Origin: a bacterium
GTDB lineage: Bacteria > Bacillota > Clostridia > Lachnospirales > Lachnospiraceae
Direction of reading: 5' to 3'
Length of the DNA: 64,000 nucleotides
Assembly (NCBI GenBank): GCA_023663725.1
Contig: JAMPGX010000004.1
Coordinates: 178,476-242,475, forward strand
The first letter of the stretch is position 1; each line of letters starts with the position of its first letter. Shown here piece by piece: positions 8,438-17,439 of the stretch. The notes beneath the pieces are model-generated. The model saw only the letters and a list, made by a program, of their open reading frames with translations, made no database searches and had not been told where the DNA came from. Position numbers and translations under genes: made by a program.

Positions 8438-10211
8438 ATGGCAGTTGGCAGTGCTGGTGTTGGTGCTATTGGTGCAATGCTTCAATATCAGTCAGAAGGA
8501 CGGCTACCATATGGATGAGCTGTTGACCTTTGAGCTGGCCAACGCGGAGTATAATCCCTGGATCGTGCCCACCCAGCCGGTGGGACGTCTGGCAAAGTTC
8601 ATGCAGCAGGAGATCTACGAGGACAGTCTGGGAGCGACTCTGGGCAATCTGTGGGACACCGTGGTCGATGTGCTGCAAAACGGCAGGAGCAGCAAGCTGC
8701 TCAGCTATCGGGCGGATGTCTATGAGCAGCCGGTGTGGATCAGTCGGGAACAGTTCCACGACTATATCACGGTGGGGAAGCGGGATGGATTTAACTATCT
8801 TTCCGTCTATTTCAATGTAAAGGATGACAATCATCCGCCGTTGTACTTTATGCTGGTGCATACCATGTCTTCTATCTTTCGGGGCAGGATATCCCCCTGG
8901 ATGGGATGTGTCTTCAATCTGGCGGCGGTGCTGGGGTGCTGTGTTCTGATGTTTGCCATGGGACGTCTGCTGGCGGCCTGCCGCTGTGTGGAGGAGCGGA
9001 TGGGGGAGCGCTGGGGGCTGTGCAGCGCTCTGCTGTACGGCTGCTCTGCCGGAGCTATCGCCACCTCGCTGTTTATCCGCATGTATGGCCTCATGACCCT
9101 GCTGTGTATGCTCACACTGTACCTGCATCTGCAGAAGTGGCTGGGCACGCAAAAGGACTTTACTCATAAAAATAAGCTTCTGATCCTGGTGACAGCTCTG
9201 GGCTTCTGGACACAATATTTCTTCCTGTTCTACTGTCTGCTGCTGGCGCTGGTGACGGTGATCGCCCTGTTGCGCGGCGGCAGGAAAAAGGAGGCGCTGT
9301 GCTATATCCGCAGTATGGGCATCGCCGCCGTCATCGGCGTCGGGGTCTATCCCTTTGGCGTGAAGCATATTCTTGCCAGCGGTCGGGGCGTGGAGGCGAT
9401 TGACAATCTGCTCAGCGGACTGTCGGGATACGGGGAGAGGGTGCTTTCCTTTGGACGTATCCTGCTGCAGCGCACATTGGGGATGCATCCGCTGGGAGCG
9501 GTTGCCGTGGCGATTTTGATTGGAATCGGAGTGCTGCTGCGGATAGTGGACAGGCGCGGCAGCGCCTCTCGCACGGCGGGCTTAGACGGCAGGGAACGGA
9601 GAGGCCTGCGGTGGCTGCTGGCCCTGCCTCCCGCCGGATATTTCCTGCTGGCGGCCAGGATGTCTCCCTATATGGTGGACCGCTATATCATGCCGGTCTT
9701 CCCCTTTGCGGCCATGGCTGTGGCAGCGCTGCTGCTGTATCTGTGGAATCGCTCTGGCCGACGGGGAGCTGGATGTGTGATGGCAGTCCTGCTGGCATTG
9801 GCCTGCTTTAGCGGTATTACCTATGCCAGATACGACGGAGAATATCTGTACAGCGGTTATGATTCTGACGTCAGCGGTCAACTGGGCATAGGAGAGCAAT
9901 ATGCCGATCTGCCCTGCATCTGTATCTATGAGGGATATAGCTTCTATGACAATCTGCTGGAATTTCAGATGTATGAGCGCACCCTGCTGGTCAAGCCCTC
10001 CGAGCTGGCGGGCAGACAGGATATCGCTGAGCTGTCGGAGGCGATCATACTGCGCAAGGGCAATGTGGACTCTGAGGCGTGGAGAGAGGTGCAGGAGCTT
10101 CTGGCTGATTACGGTCTGGAACGGAAATTCTGGCTGGTGCGTGGCAGCGTCTACGGGGACGAGGTGGCTTATTATGGAAGCGCTGACGCAAGGGTTGACA
10201 GAAATCGCTAG
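8406..10211 (+). CDS. GT39/PMT-like membrane glycosyltransferase
   Basis: A 601-residue protein with a short basic N-terminus, a membrane segment (about 12-28) and then GYHMDELLTFEL, the acidic first-loop motif seen in ArnT/PMT-type GT-C enzymes. Many membrane segments follow, then a soluble tail. The frame is open further upstream, but GTG 8406 is chosen because GGAGG (8392-8396) lies 9 bases before it; this start overlaps the previous gene by 32 bases. Predicted to transfer a sugar from polyprenyl phosphate outside the membrane. Substrate unknown. Confidence 0.65.
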   Translation: MRWKEKLKKNRWQLAVLVLVLLVQCFNISQKDGYHMDELLTFELANAEYNPWIVPTQPVGRLAKFMQQEIYEDSLGATLGNLWDTVVDVLQNGRSSKLLSYRADVYEQPVWISREQFHDYITVGKRDGFNYLSVYFNVKDDNHPPLYFMLVHTMSSIFRGRISPWMGCVFNLAAVLGCCVLMFAMGRLLAACRCVEERMGERWGLCSALLYGCSAGAIATSLFIRMYGLMTLLCMLTLYLHLQKWLGTQKDFTHKNKLLILVTALGFWTQYFFLFYCLLLALVTVIALLRGGRKKEALCYIRSMGIAAVIGVGVYPFGVKHILASGRGVEAIDNLLSGLSGYGERVLSFGRILLQRTLGMHPLGAVAVAILIGIGVLLRIVDRRGSASRTAGLDGRERRGLRWLLALPPAGYFLLAARMSPYMVDRYIMPVFPFAAMAVAALLLYLWNRSGRRGAGCVMAVLLALACFSGITYARYDGEYLYSGYDSDVSGQLGIGEQYADLPCICIYEGYSFYDNLLEFQMYERTLLVKPSELAGRQDIAELSEAIILRKGNVDSEAWREVQELLADYGLERKFWLVRGSVYGDEVAYYGSADARVDRNR

Positions 10212-10260
10212 TTGGGGGATAATGAAAGAGGAATGCAACATAAAAGGAACGGTGAAATCT

Positions 10261-11241
10261 ATGGATAGTATTGCGGTGCTGATCCCGTGCTATAATGAGG
10301 AAAAAACCATCGGCAAGGTGGTCGCGGATGTGCGCAGCGCCTTGCCGGAGGCGACGGTATATGTCTATGACAATAATTGTACTGACCGTACCGCGGAGCT
10401 CGCATGGGAGGCGGGCGCCGTCGTCCGCCAGGAATACGCTCAGGGCAAGGGCAATGTGATCCGGCGTATGTTTCGGGAGATTGACGCGCAGTGCTATCTG
10501 ATGATTGACGGCGACGATACCTATCCGCTGGAATGCGCCAGAGAGATGGTGAACCAGGTGCTGAATCGGCATGCGGATATGGTGGTGGGCGACCGCCTCT
10601 CCTCCACGTATTTTACGGAGAATAAACGCCCCTTTCACAATTTTGGCAACAGTCTGATGCGCACCTGCATCAACAGCCTGTTTCGCGCGGACATCAAGGA
10701 TATAATGACTGGCTACAGGGCCTTTTCCTATGAGTTTGTCAAGACGTTTCCAGTGTTTTCCAAGGGCTTTGAGATCGAGACGGAGATGACGATTCACGCT
10801 GTCAACTACAATATGCAGGTGGAAAATGTGATCGTGGAATACAGGGACCGTCCGGAGGGCAGCGTGTCCAAGCTCAACACCTTTCGGGACGGCGTAAAGG
10901 TGATCCGAAAGATGGTGCAGCTGTACAAGAACTATAAGCCGCTGAAGTGCTTTTCCCTGATCACGGTGGCGTTCACCCTGGTGGCGATAGTTCTGTTTGC
11001 GCCGATTGTTGTGGAATATCTGGAGACGGGGCTGGTGCCCAGATTCCCTACGCTGATCGTGTGCGGCTTTCTGGTTCTGGCGGCGATCCAGGCTTTCTTC
11101 TCCGGTATGGTGCTGGACGTGCAGGTGGCTAAGGACCGCAGGGATTTTGAGTATCATCTGAACAAGATCTACTCGGAAAAGCAGTTGAAATTGGAGATGC
11201 TCACTGCAAACAGGGAAAAGTGTGAATCCGGCGACGAGTAA
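10261..11241 (+). CDS. GT2 polyprenyl-phosphate sugar synthase (GtrB/DPM1-like)
   Basis: A 326-residue protein. The N-terminal GT-A domain starts SIAVLIPCYNEEKTIGKVV and has DGDDTYP as its DxD-type metal site near residue 82-88. Two membrane segments lie near 236-258 and 262-290, then a basic tail. This layout is typical of dolichol/undecaprenyl-phosphate glycosyltransferases, which load a sugar on the lipid for use by GT-C enzymes, and it sits between four such candidates. The ATG at 10261 matches the family start; ATG 10222 in the same frame is an alternative. A palindromic mobile element lies directly after it. Confidence 0.75.
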   Translation: MDSIAVLIPCYNEEKTIGKVVADVRSALPEATVYVYDNNCTDRTAELAWEAGAVVRQEYAQGKGNVIRRMFREIDAQCYLMIDGDDTYPLECAREMVNQVLNRHADMVVGDRLSSTYFTENKRPFHNFGNSLMRTCINSLFRADIKDIMTGYRAFSYEFVKTFPVFSKGFEIETEMTIHAVNYNMQVENVIVEYRDRPEGSVSKLNTFRDGVKVIRKMVQLYKNYKPLKCFSLITVAFTLVAIVLFAPIVVEYLETGLVPRFPTLIVCGFLVLAAIQAFFSGMVLDVQVAKDRRDFEYHLNKIYSEKQLKLEMLTANREKCESGDE

Positions 11242-11247
11242 AGAGAT

Positions 11248-11399
11248 TAGACAATTGCAAAACCCTTTTTTGACAGTACCGAATTGTGTATATTGTATAT
11301 TCCATAAGCAATGCCTTTTTGATCCGAAAGCGTGCTTGCGTTGGAATGTACAATGTGCACAATGACACTAGCATAGTAACTGGCTTTCGCGAATGCCTA
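11248..11399 (+). mobile_element. MITE-like palindromic element, copy 1 (deleted core)
   Basis: A 152-bp non-coding element between two genes. Its ends are imperfect inverted repeats (TAGACAATTGCAAAAC on the left; the right end reads TTTCGCGAATGCCTA). Inside, the stem ATTGTGTATATTGTATATTCC pairs with GGAATGTACAATGTGCACAAT. The central branched part found in copies 2-4 is missing. Flanking 11-mers AGTAAAGAGAT (11237-11247) and AGTATAGAGAT (11400-11410) match at 10 of 11 positions, as a decayed target-site duplication would. Confidence 0.75.
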
Positions 11400-11423
11400 A
11401 GTATAGAGATAGCCAACAGGAAA

Positions 11424-12668
11424 ATGAACGATCATATGAATGGAGAAAAGCAAAAAGAGAATAGAGAGACAGGCGGCAAGCTCCTGGACGTGGGAATATT
11501 TCTGGTATGTCTGCTGGTCTATGGAGGGCTGATGTTTCTGAATTTCCGCCAACAGGCCATAGGGCTGGTGGAATCGGACATGGAGGCATATATCCAGGAG
11601 ATGCTGGGCACGAACACAAAGTATGCCTTTCCCTATCCGGTGTATTTCAGACTGGGAGCGTTGATTCATATGGTAGTCTCCAGCCCCCGCTACAGCATGG
11701 CCATAGCTGCCGTGTTACTGTGTCTGGGCAGCGCCGTAGCGCTGAAATATTATGTGGACCGAGAGATCAGGGCAGCCCGGAGAGAGGCGGGGCAGCAGGC
11801 GAGCTGGTGGCAAGGACTTCTGGGCACAGCGGCGGCTTTCTCGCTGCTGCTGGTTTCCATGCTGTATGTGCCCTCGGGATACCGTTTTCAGGGAATCCCT
11901 TTCGCCTATGTGGGGGTGTTTTCCCCCAATCCGTTTCACAATGCCACCTACAATGCGGCCAGGCCCTTTGCCATTGTGAGCTTTTTTCTCTTCGGGGCCA
12001 TATTGTCGGAGTACGAGACGAGAGCAGACTGGAAGAAATATATCGGTTTTTCCCTCTCTCTGCTGCTCGCAACCCTGACCAAACCCAGCTTTACCCTTGT
12101 GCTGGTGTCGGCGGCAGGGCTTGTCATGCTATGGCGGCTGATTCGCAGCAAGGGCAGAGGGTTTACAGCCGCCCTGAAGCTGGGCCTGACCTTCATCCCC
12201 ACCTTTGCCGTACTGCTCTATCAGTTCGTGGGCGTGTTTGGTCCGGCGGAGCAGGAGGGGGGAATCGGCTTTGGATTCCTGACGGTGTGGAGACACTACT
12301 GCGACAATGTCCCTCTTGCCCTGCTGTTGGCGGCGGCCTTTCCGCTGACCGTGCTGCTCTGTCATCTGAGGGAGCTGGGCGGCCGGGGGCTTCTGCGTTT
12401 TTCCTGGCAGTTCTATCTGGCGGGTCTGGCGGAGTTCATCTTCCTGTATGAAAAGGGCTTTCGGCTGGTGGACGCCAACTTCAGCTGGGGATATATGTAT
12501 GGGCTTTTCTTTGTGTTTGCCTGCTCGCTGCTCGTGCTGATCAGAGATAGCCTGCAGCGCAGAGGCCGCCTGTGGGCAAGGCTGCTGCAATGGGGAATGT
12601 ACGGGTTGCATCTGCTGCTCGGAGTCTATTACCTCTATGGAATATTGTCGGGCGCGAGCTATTATTGA
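11424..12668 (+). CDS. polytopic membrane protein, GT-C-like
   Basis: A 414-residue protein with about ten membrane segments. After the first segment comes GLVESDMEAYIQ, an acidic first-loop motif like those of the neighbouring GT-C candidates; the soluble tail of the neighbours is missing. The frame stays open leftwards through the repeat element, but that part is not conserved protein, so ATG 11424 (after AACAGGAAA) is taken; ATG 11436 is possible. Probable outer-face glycosyltransferase of unknown specificity. Confidence 0.55.
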   Translation: MNDHMNGEKQKENRETGGKLLDVGIFLVCLLVYGGLMFLNFRQQAIGLVESDMEAYIQEMLGTNTKYAFPYPVYFRLGALIHMVVSSPRYSMAIAAVLLCLGSAVALKYYVDREIRAARREAGQQASWWQGLLGTAAAFSLLLVSMLYVPSGYRFQGIPFAYVGVFSPNPFHNATYNAARPFAIVSFFLFGAILSEYETRADWKKYIGFSLSLLLATLTKPSFTLVLVSAAGLVMLWRLIRSKGRGFTAALKLGLTFIPTFAVLLYQFVGVFGPAEQEGGIGFGFLTVWRHYCDNVPLALLLAAAFPLTVLLCHLRELGGRGLLRFSWQFYLAGLAEFIFLYEKGFRLVDANFSWGYMYGLFFVFACSLLVLIRDSLQRRGRLWARLLQWGMYGLHLLLGVYYLYGILSGASYY

Positions 12669-12709
12669 CGGGTAAAACAGAGGCAGCGCCGCAGAAAGGG
12701 AGAGAGCAA

Positions 12710-14287
12710 TTGAAGGATAGAGTGCTGGATTGGTTGAAAGCCAGATGGACTAAGGAAAATAAAAGCTTACTGTGCAAGGCGGGGCTGATGGCGCTGCTTC
12801 CCCTGCTGTGCTGCGTCATTACCTGCACCGTGGACGGAGGGAGTATCGGACAGGTGTATCTGCCCCTGTCTGAGTGGAATGATGAGCTTTTCTATTTCAA
12901 GCAGGTGGAGGGTATTCTCTCACACGGATATCCCCAGGGGTATTTTGGCTTTAACGAGAGCCATGCGCTGAAGCTGTCGTTCGCCGCCTGGAGTCCGGTG
13001 CTGGTATGGCCCTGGGTGCTGTACGGGCTGATCTTTGGCTGGAACCTGATGACTCCTATCTACAGCAATATCTTATTTCTCACGTTGACTATCGTGATTT
13101 TCGTGCTGCTGGTCAAGCCGGACTGGAAGCAGCTGGGACTGTTATCCATATTATTCTGTGTATTTGCTCCCTTTGTGCGCTATATGCTGTGCGGTATGCC
13201 GGAGATCATCTGCTTTAGCATGTTGATCGTGTATGTGGCGCTGCTCATCAGCTATCTGGATAAACCGGGGAATGGCAGACTGGTGCTCATGTTTATTCTG
13301 GCAGGATTAATGACTCTCATGCGCCCCTATCTGATTCTCTTTCTGCTGATGCCGTCGTGGTTGTGGATTCGCAGGAAAAGAGCGGTGGGGATTGTGGGAT
13401 CGCTGGGGATACTGGGAGCTGTGGGCGGCGTGTATCTGGCGGTCAACCATTATCTCGGCGCCGCATATTTTACTCCACTGTTCAAGACTGGCTGGCTGGA
13501 GCCCTTCCTGCAGGGACATCTCCTTAAGGGAATCAGGGGCATATTGGCTACGCTGTATTATGAGGGGCGAACGTTTTTCGCCATTATGCGCCAGGGACTT
13601 GCGAGCGGTCTGGCGGAGGGAGCGTTTTTTGCTGGATTTCTGGCGATGCTGGTGATACTGCTCTGGCAGACCGTGTCGGATCTGCGGCATAAGCGCAAAA
13701 ACAAGGCGCTGCTGCACGGGTATCTCGCGTTCTGTTTTATCAGCATGTGGGCCGCGCTGCTGCTGATGTACAAGATGAAGGAGGGCAGCAAGCATCTGCT
13801 GACTTTTATGGCGGCGGGGCTCTTTGTGATCGCGCTGATGGAGACCAGGTATTTTAAAAAGGCTATGCTGCTCGGCGCGCTGTGCGTCTATCTGTTCTGG
13901 GTCAAGGGCGATCAGCCCTATGATTACGCGATTCCCTATCAGACGCAGGAGCAGGCGGACCGGCTGGTATATTGGGAGGATGTATTTGAGAGCCGTCTGA
14001 CATTGTCCGAGGAGGAGGTCCCGAACTATGACAATGTCGTCATATGGACCTTCAACGATCTGGTGGGGGAGGACATGGTATTGACGGACTGGCAGATTCT
14101 ATATGCCTTACCGGAGGGCTGGGGGATTAGCTGCTGTTATAACGAGTATGTGTTGGAGCATCTGGAGGAGCTGCAAAGCCTGTATCTGCTGATTCCTGAC
14201 GGCGGGCGGATACAGGGGGCCTGCGAGGAAGCGGGCATGGAGCGGATAGGCGGCGACGGCAGAGCCTGTGTATATCGCACCAGATAA
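12710..14287 (+). CDS. polytopic GT-C-like membrane glycosyltransferase
   Basis: A 525-residue membrane protein. A first membrane segment (about 22-40) is followed by LSEWNDELFYFKQ, an acidic first-loop motif, then about ten segments and a soluble tail of about 110 residues ending near VYRTR. TTG 12710 is chosen because GGGAGAGAG precedes it by 7 bases and the peptide then begins KDRVLDWLKARW; the open frame further upstream overlaps the previous gene and has no good ribosome site. Predicted outer-face transferase; substrates unknown. Confidence 0.6.
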   Translation: MKDRVLDWLKARWTKENKSLLCKAGLMALLPLLCCVITCTVDGGSIGQVYLPLSEWNDELFYFKQVEGILSHGYPQGYFGFNESHALKLSFAAWSPVLVWPWVLYGLIFGWNLMTPIYSNILFLTLTIVIFVLLVKPDWKQLGLLSILFCVFAPFVRYMLCGMPEIICFSMLIVYVALLISYLDKPGNGRLVLMFILAGLMTLMRPYLILFLLMPSWLWIRRKRAVGIVGSLGILGAVGGVYLAVNHYLGAAYFTPLFKTGWLEPFLQGHLLKGIRGILATLYYEGRTFFAIMRQGLASGLAEGAFFAGFLAMLVILLWQTVSDLRHKRKNKALLHGYLAFCFISMWAALLLMYKMKEGSKHLLTFMAAGLFVIALMETRYFKKAMLLGALCVYLFWVKGDQPYDYAIPYQTQEQADRLVYWEDVFESRLTLSEEEVPNYDNVVIWTFNDLVGEDMVLTDWQILYALPEGWGISCCYNEYVLEHLEELQSLYLLIPDGGRIQGACEEAGMERIGGDGRACVYRTR

Positions 14288-14339
14288 CGAGGCGGACGGG
14301 CTATCAGCGATACGAAGGTATATCCATTGGAGCGGGGGG

Positions 14340-15896
14340 ATGGACAGACGGATGAAGCAGATACCAGAGGTAGTCGAAAAAATATGCGTGAAGGCGGTGC
14401 AGGCGATCATTCTGATCATCAGCCTGGGGCTGAGCTATGAGGCGGTTCGGTATACTCACGGTTATCCTCTGTCCCTCGGGGAGGATATGATTCTGATTGA
14501 GCCGGACTCGGCGGTGAGGAATCTTCTGATCTTCTGTCTTGTGCTGGCGGCGGCATGGCTGTTGCAGAGAGTGGTGCTGCGGGGGACACAGGCCGCGATC
14601 AAAAAGCGTGTGCGCGCGATTGCGATAGTAGTCACTCTGCTGACAGGAGTATTGCTTGCCGTCTGGGTGTCCATCTGTCATATTGCGCCGACCTGGGACC
14701 AGCTACAGGTCTATCTGGACGCTCTGGACTTCAAGGCGGGGAATTTTCATGATATGACGGGTTATCTGCAGATGTGGCCGCAGCAGTACGGACTGACTTT
14801 TCTGTATGAGATATTTCTGGCTTTTGGCGGAGGATACCGGTTGCTGCAATATATCAATGTGCTGATGGTCATGTGCATCATATGGTCCTCCTATCTGCTG
14901 GTGGAGGAGCTCTGTGGGGATGCCAGAGCCTCTCTGTATGTCGTTATCGGGGATGCGCTCTTTTTCCCGATGTGGCTCTATGTCAATTATGTGTATGGCG
15001 AGTTGCTGTCCATAGGTTTTTGTATGCTGGGAATCTGGCTGCTGATACGCTGGTGTCATGTGCAGAAAAGGAGGTACGCCGTCTGGTCGCTGTGCGCTCT
15101 GAGCGTGGGAACGCTGGCCCGAATCAATGTGCTGATCGTTCTGATCGCGGCCTGCATCGCCATGCTGATACATAGCCTGCAAAAGCGCAGCCTGGGGAGA
15201 CTGTTGATGGCTGTGCTCGTCATATTGGTGCCGCTGGGAGCCGTCGGCGCCGTGCGTCTGGGCTATGAGCTGCGATCGGGGATAGCGATCAGGGGAGGTA
15301 TCCCCGCCAGCGCGTATGTCGCCATGGGGATGCAGCGCTCGGATGGAGGTCCGGGGGTATATAATGGGTATAATAATTCGATGTACAGGGGCGAGGCTGA
15401 CAGCGACAGGGACAAGGCCAATGAGATCGCCATGGACTATATCCGGCAGCGGGTACAGGAATTTTCGGCTGACCTTAATATGACGAAGGACTATTACAAG
15501 GAGAAGGTGCAGGTGCAGTGGAACGAGCCGACTTTCGGCAGCCTGGTGATGACATCGACCTTTGAGAGAGAGCCAGAGGGTATCGTGCAGAAGCTCTACT
15601 ACGGCAACTGGCAGCAGCGTTATCGAGACTATATGAACCGATATGTGACGATACTGTATCTGGGAGTACTCCTGTACTGTGTGTTGGGCCTGCTGCGCAG
15701 GACGGATATCCTGCAATGCCTGATGCTGATCGGGGTGATCGGCGGATTCCTGTTCAGTATTCTGTGGGAGGCCAAGTCGAGATATGTGTTGCCTTACGCC
15801 CTTCTGCTGATTCCCTATATGGCGTGGGGGATCGCCGCTGCACAGGCCTATGCCGGAGGACTGCTCCGCAGCTTCAGGCAGGGCAGGAAAAACTGA
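14340..15896 (+). CDS. polytopic GT-C-like membrane glycosyltransferase
   Basis: A 518-residue membrane protein with about 12 segments. The loop after the third segment carries PTWDQLQVYLDALDF, followed by GYLQMWPQQYGLTFLYE, a pattern seen in membrane mannosyltransferase-like proteins of the GT-C class. A large outer loop near 330-440 (from the SDGGPGVYNGYNNSMYRGEA region) precedes the last segments. ATG 14340 follows TTGGAGCGGGGGG; an upstream ATG at 14268 overlaps the preceding gene and is not favoured. Function is inferred from topology and context only. Confidence 0.55.
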   Translation: MDRRMKQIPEVVEKICVKAVQAIILIISLGLSYEAVRYTHGYPLSLGEDMILIEPDSAVRNLLIFCLVLAAAWLLQRVVLRGTQAAIKKRVRAIAIVVTLLTGVLLAVWVSICHIAPTWDQLQVYLDALDFKAGNFHDMTGYLQMWPQQYGLTFLYEIFLAFGGGYRLLQYINVLMVMCIIWSSYLLVEELCGDARASLYVVIGDALFFPMWLYVNYVYGELLSIGFCMLGIWLLIRWCHVQKRRYAVWSLCALSVGTLARINVLIVLIAACIAMLIHSLQKRSLGRLLMAVLVILVPLGAVGAVRLGYELRSGIAIRGGIPASAYVAMGMQRSDGGPGVYNGYNNSMYRGEADSDRDKANEIAMDYIRQRVQEFSADLNMTKDYYKEKVQVQWNEPTFGSLVMTSTFEREPEGIVQKLYYGNWQQRYRDYMNRYVTILYLGVLLYCVLGLLRRTDILQCLMLIGVIGGFLFSILWEAKSRYVLPYALLLIPYMAWGIAAAQAYAGGLLRSFRQGRKN

Positions 15897-15914
15897 GAAC
15901 GGGAGAGTGTTGGC

Positions 15915-16454
15915 ATGTGTGTGTACGGAGAGCCGGGGGCGGCGATATATCTGCGCCCGATGACATATGAGGATACGGATCTGATCGTGTCCTGGCGCAA
16001 CCAGGAGGCGGTGCGCAGGAACTTCATCTATCAGGAGCTGTTCACCAGAGAGAGCCATGAGCAGTGGATTCACACCATGGTGGAAACCGGCAAGGTGGTG
16101 CAGATGGTCATCTGTGAGACGGAGGGAGGACGGCCCGTTGGCTCGGTGTATCTGCGGGATATCGACAGGCGGCATAACAAGGCGGAGTACGGTATCTTCA
16201 TCGGCGGAGAGGGAGCCAGAGGCAAGGGCTATGGGACGGTGGCAGCGCGATTGATGATCCGCTACGCGTTCGAGGAGCTGGGGCTGCACAGGCTGTTTCT
16301 GCGGGCCTTCGCGGACAATGAACAGGCGATCCGCAGCTATGAGAAAGCGGGATTTGAGCGGGAGGCCTATCTGCGGGAGGATGTCTGTATTGAAGAGCGC
16401 TACCGGGACATCGTACTCATGGGGGTGCTCAATCGGGAACATAGGTTGCTATAG
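15915..16454 (+). CDS. GNAT family N-acetyltransferase
   Basis: A 179-residue acetyltransferase of the RimJ/RimL-like GNAT group: IYLRPMTYEDTDLIVSWRN at the N-terminus, the acetyl-CoA loop motif GEGARGKGYGTVA near 98-110, and NEQAIRSYEKAGFE near 135. Two roles fit the locus. It could acetylate the 4-amino group of UDP-4-amino-4,6-dideoxy-L-AltNAc (PseH step of pseudaminic acid), or the 4-amino group of dTDP-Fuc4N made by the WecE homolog at 36239. Sequence alone does not decide. It lies between a GT-C candidate and a GT2, away from both sets of pathway genes. Confidence 0.75.
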   Translation: MCVYGEPGAAIYLRPMTYEDTDLIVSWRNQEAVRRNFIYQELFTRESHEQWIHTMVETGKVVQMVICETEGGRPVGSVYLRDIDRRHNKAEYGIFIGGEGARGKGYGTVAARLMIRYAFEELGLHRLFLRAFADNEQAIRSYEKAGFEREAYLREDVCIEERYRDIVLMGVLNREHRLL

Positions 16455-16485
16455 ACATGCAAAACTTTCAATAAAGGAATAGGAT

Positions 16486-17439
16486 ATGATGGAAGGAAAG
16501 ACAGTTAGCTTTGTGATTCCCTGCTATCGCTCGGAGCATACGATTGGCAAAGTGGTGGCGGAGATTCATGCGACAATGGCAGAGATCGGGCAATATACCT
16601 ATGAGATCATCTTGGTGAACGACTGCTCGCCCGACGGGACATGGGCGGCGATCCGTGGGCTTTGCCAGGAGGATGAGCGCATCAGAGGGATTAATTTTGC
16701 CCGGAATTTTGGACAGCATGCGGCTTTGATGGCAGGGCTGAGGCAGTCTGTCGGAGCGTATGTGGTCTGTCTGGACGATGACGGGCAGACACCGGCGGAC
16801 GAGGTGGGAAAGCTCCTCGCCGCGCTGGAGGATGGCTATGATGCGGTCTATGCCAGCTATGCCCATAAGCGGCATTCCCTGTTTCGCAATCTGGGCAGCA
16901 GGGTGAACGAGCTGATGACCCGCATCATGCTGGAAAAGCCCAGGGAATTGTTTGTGTCCAGCTATTTCGCAGTGTGCCGGTTTGTGGTGGAGGATATGAT
17001 CCGCTATGAGAATTCTTATCCCTATGTGATCGGCCTGGTGCTGCGCGCCACGAAGAATATTACCAATGTGGAAGTGAATCACAGAGAGCGGCAGGAGGGG
17101 AGCTCCGGATATACGCTCAAGAAATTGTTTTCTCTGTGGTTCAACGGCTTCACGGCATTTTCTGTGAAGCCGCTGCGGATTGCCACGGCTGTCGGCTGTA
17201 TCAGCGCCGCTGCGGGCTTTATCTATGGATTGTATACCATCGTCAAGCGCCTGTTGAATCCTCAGGTGCCAGTGGGCTTCAGTTCCACGATGGCGGCCAT
17301 TGTCTTTTTCGGAGGGATGATCATGATCATGCTGGGCATGATCGGGGAGTATATTGGCCGGATCTATATCAGTATGAATAACTCTCCTCAGTATGTGATT
17401 CGCGAGCGAATCAACGCGCGAAAAGAGGGCGCGGAATGA
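16486..17439 (+). CDS. GT2 polyprenyl-phosphate sugar synthase (ArnC/GtrB-like)
   Basis: A 317-residue protein: a GT-A domain starting VSFVIPCYRSEHTIGKV, with VNDCSPDGTW and the metal site LDDDGQTP near 96-103, then two membrane segments near 232-256 and 266-290. This is the layout of ArnC, GtrB and DPM1-type enzymes, which attach a sugar to undecaprenyl phosphate on the cytoplasmic side. It is the second such enzyme in this operon and may supply donors to the GT-C candidates upstream. The next gene starts within its stop (ATGA overlap at 17436-17439). Confidence 0.8.
   Translation: MMEGKTVSFVIPCYRSEHTIGKVVAEIHATMAEIGQYTYEIILVNDCSPDGTWAAIRGLCQEDERIRGINFARNFGQHAALMAGLRQSVGAYVVCLDDDGQTPADEVGKLLAALEDGYDAVYASYAHKRHSLFRNLGSRVNELMTRIMLEKPRELFVSSYFAVCRFVVEDMIRYENSYPYVIGLVLRATKNITNVEVNHRERQEGSSGYTLKKLFSLWFNGFTAFSVKPLRIATAVGCISAAAGFIYGLYTIVKRLLNPQVPVGFSSTMAAIVFFGGMIMIMLGMIGEYIGRIYISMNNSPQYVIRERINARKEGAE

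Noticed and set aside
11286-11423. N-terminal extension of the membrane protein at 11424
   Set aside because: It reads through mobile element copy 1; the true protein begins after the element.
14703-16442. Long minus-strand open frame (579 codons)
   Set aside because: It lies opposite two well-supported genes, is rich in His, Gln and Arg as expected of an antisense shadow, and has no ribosome site.
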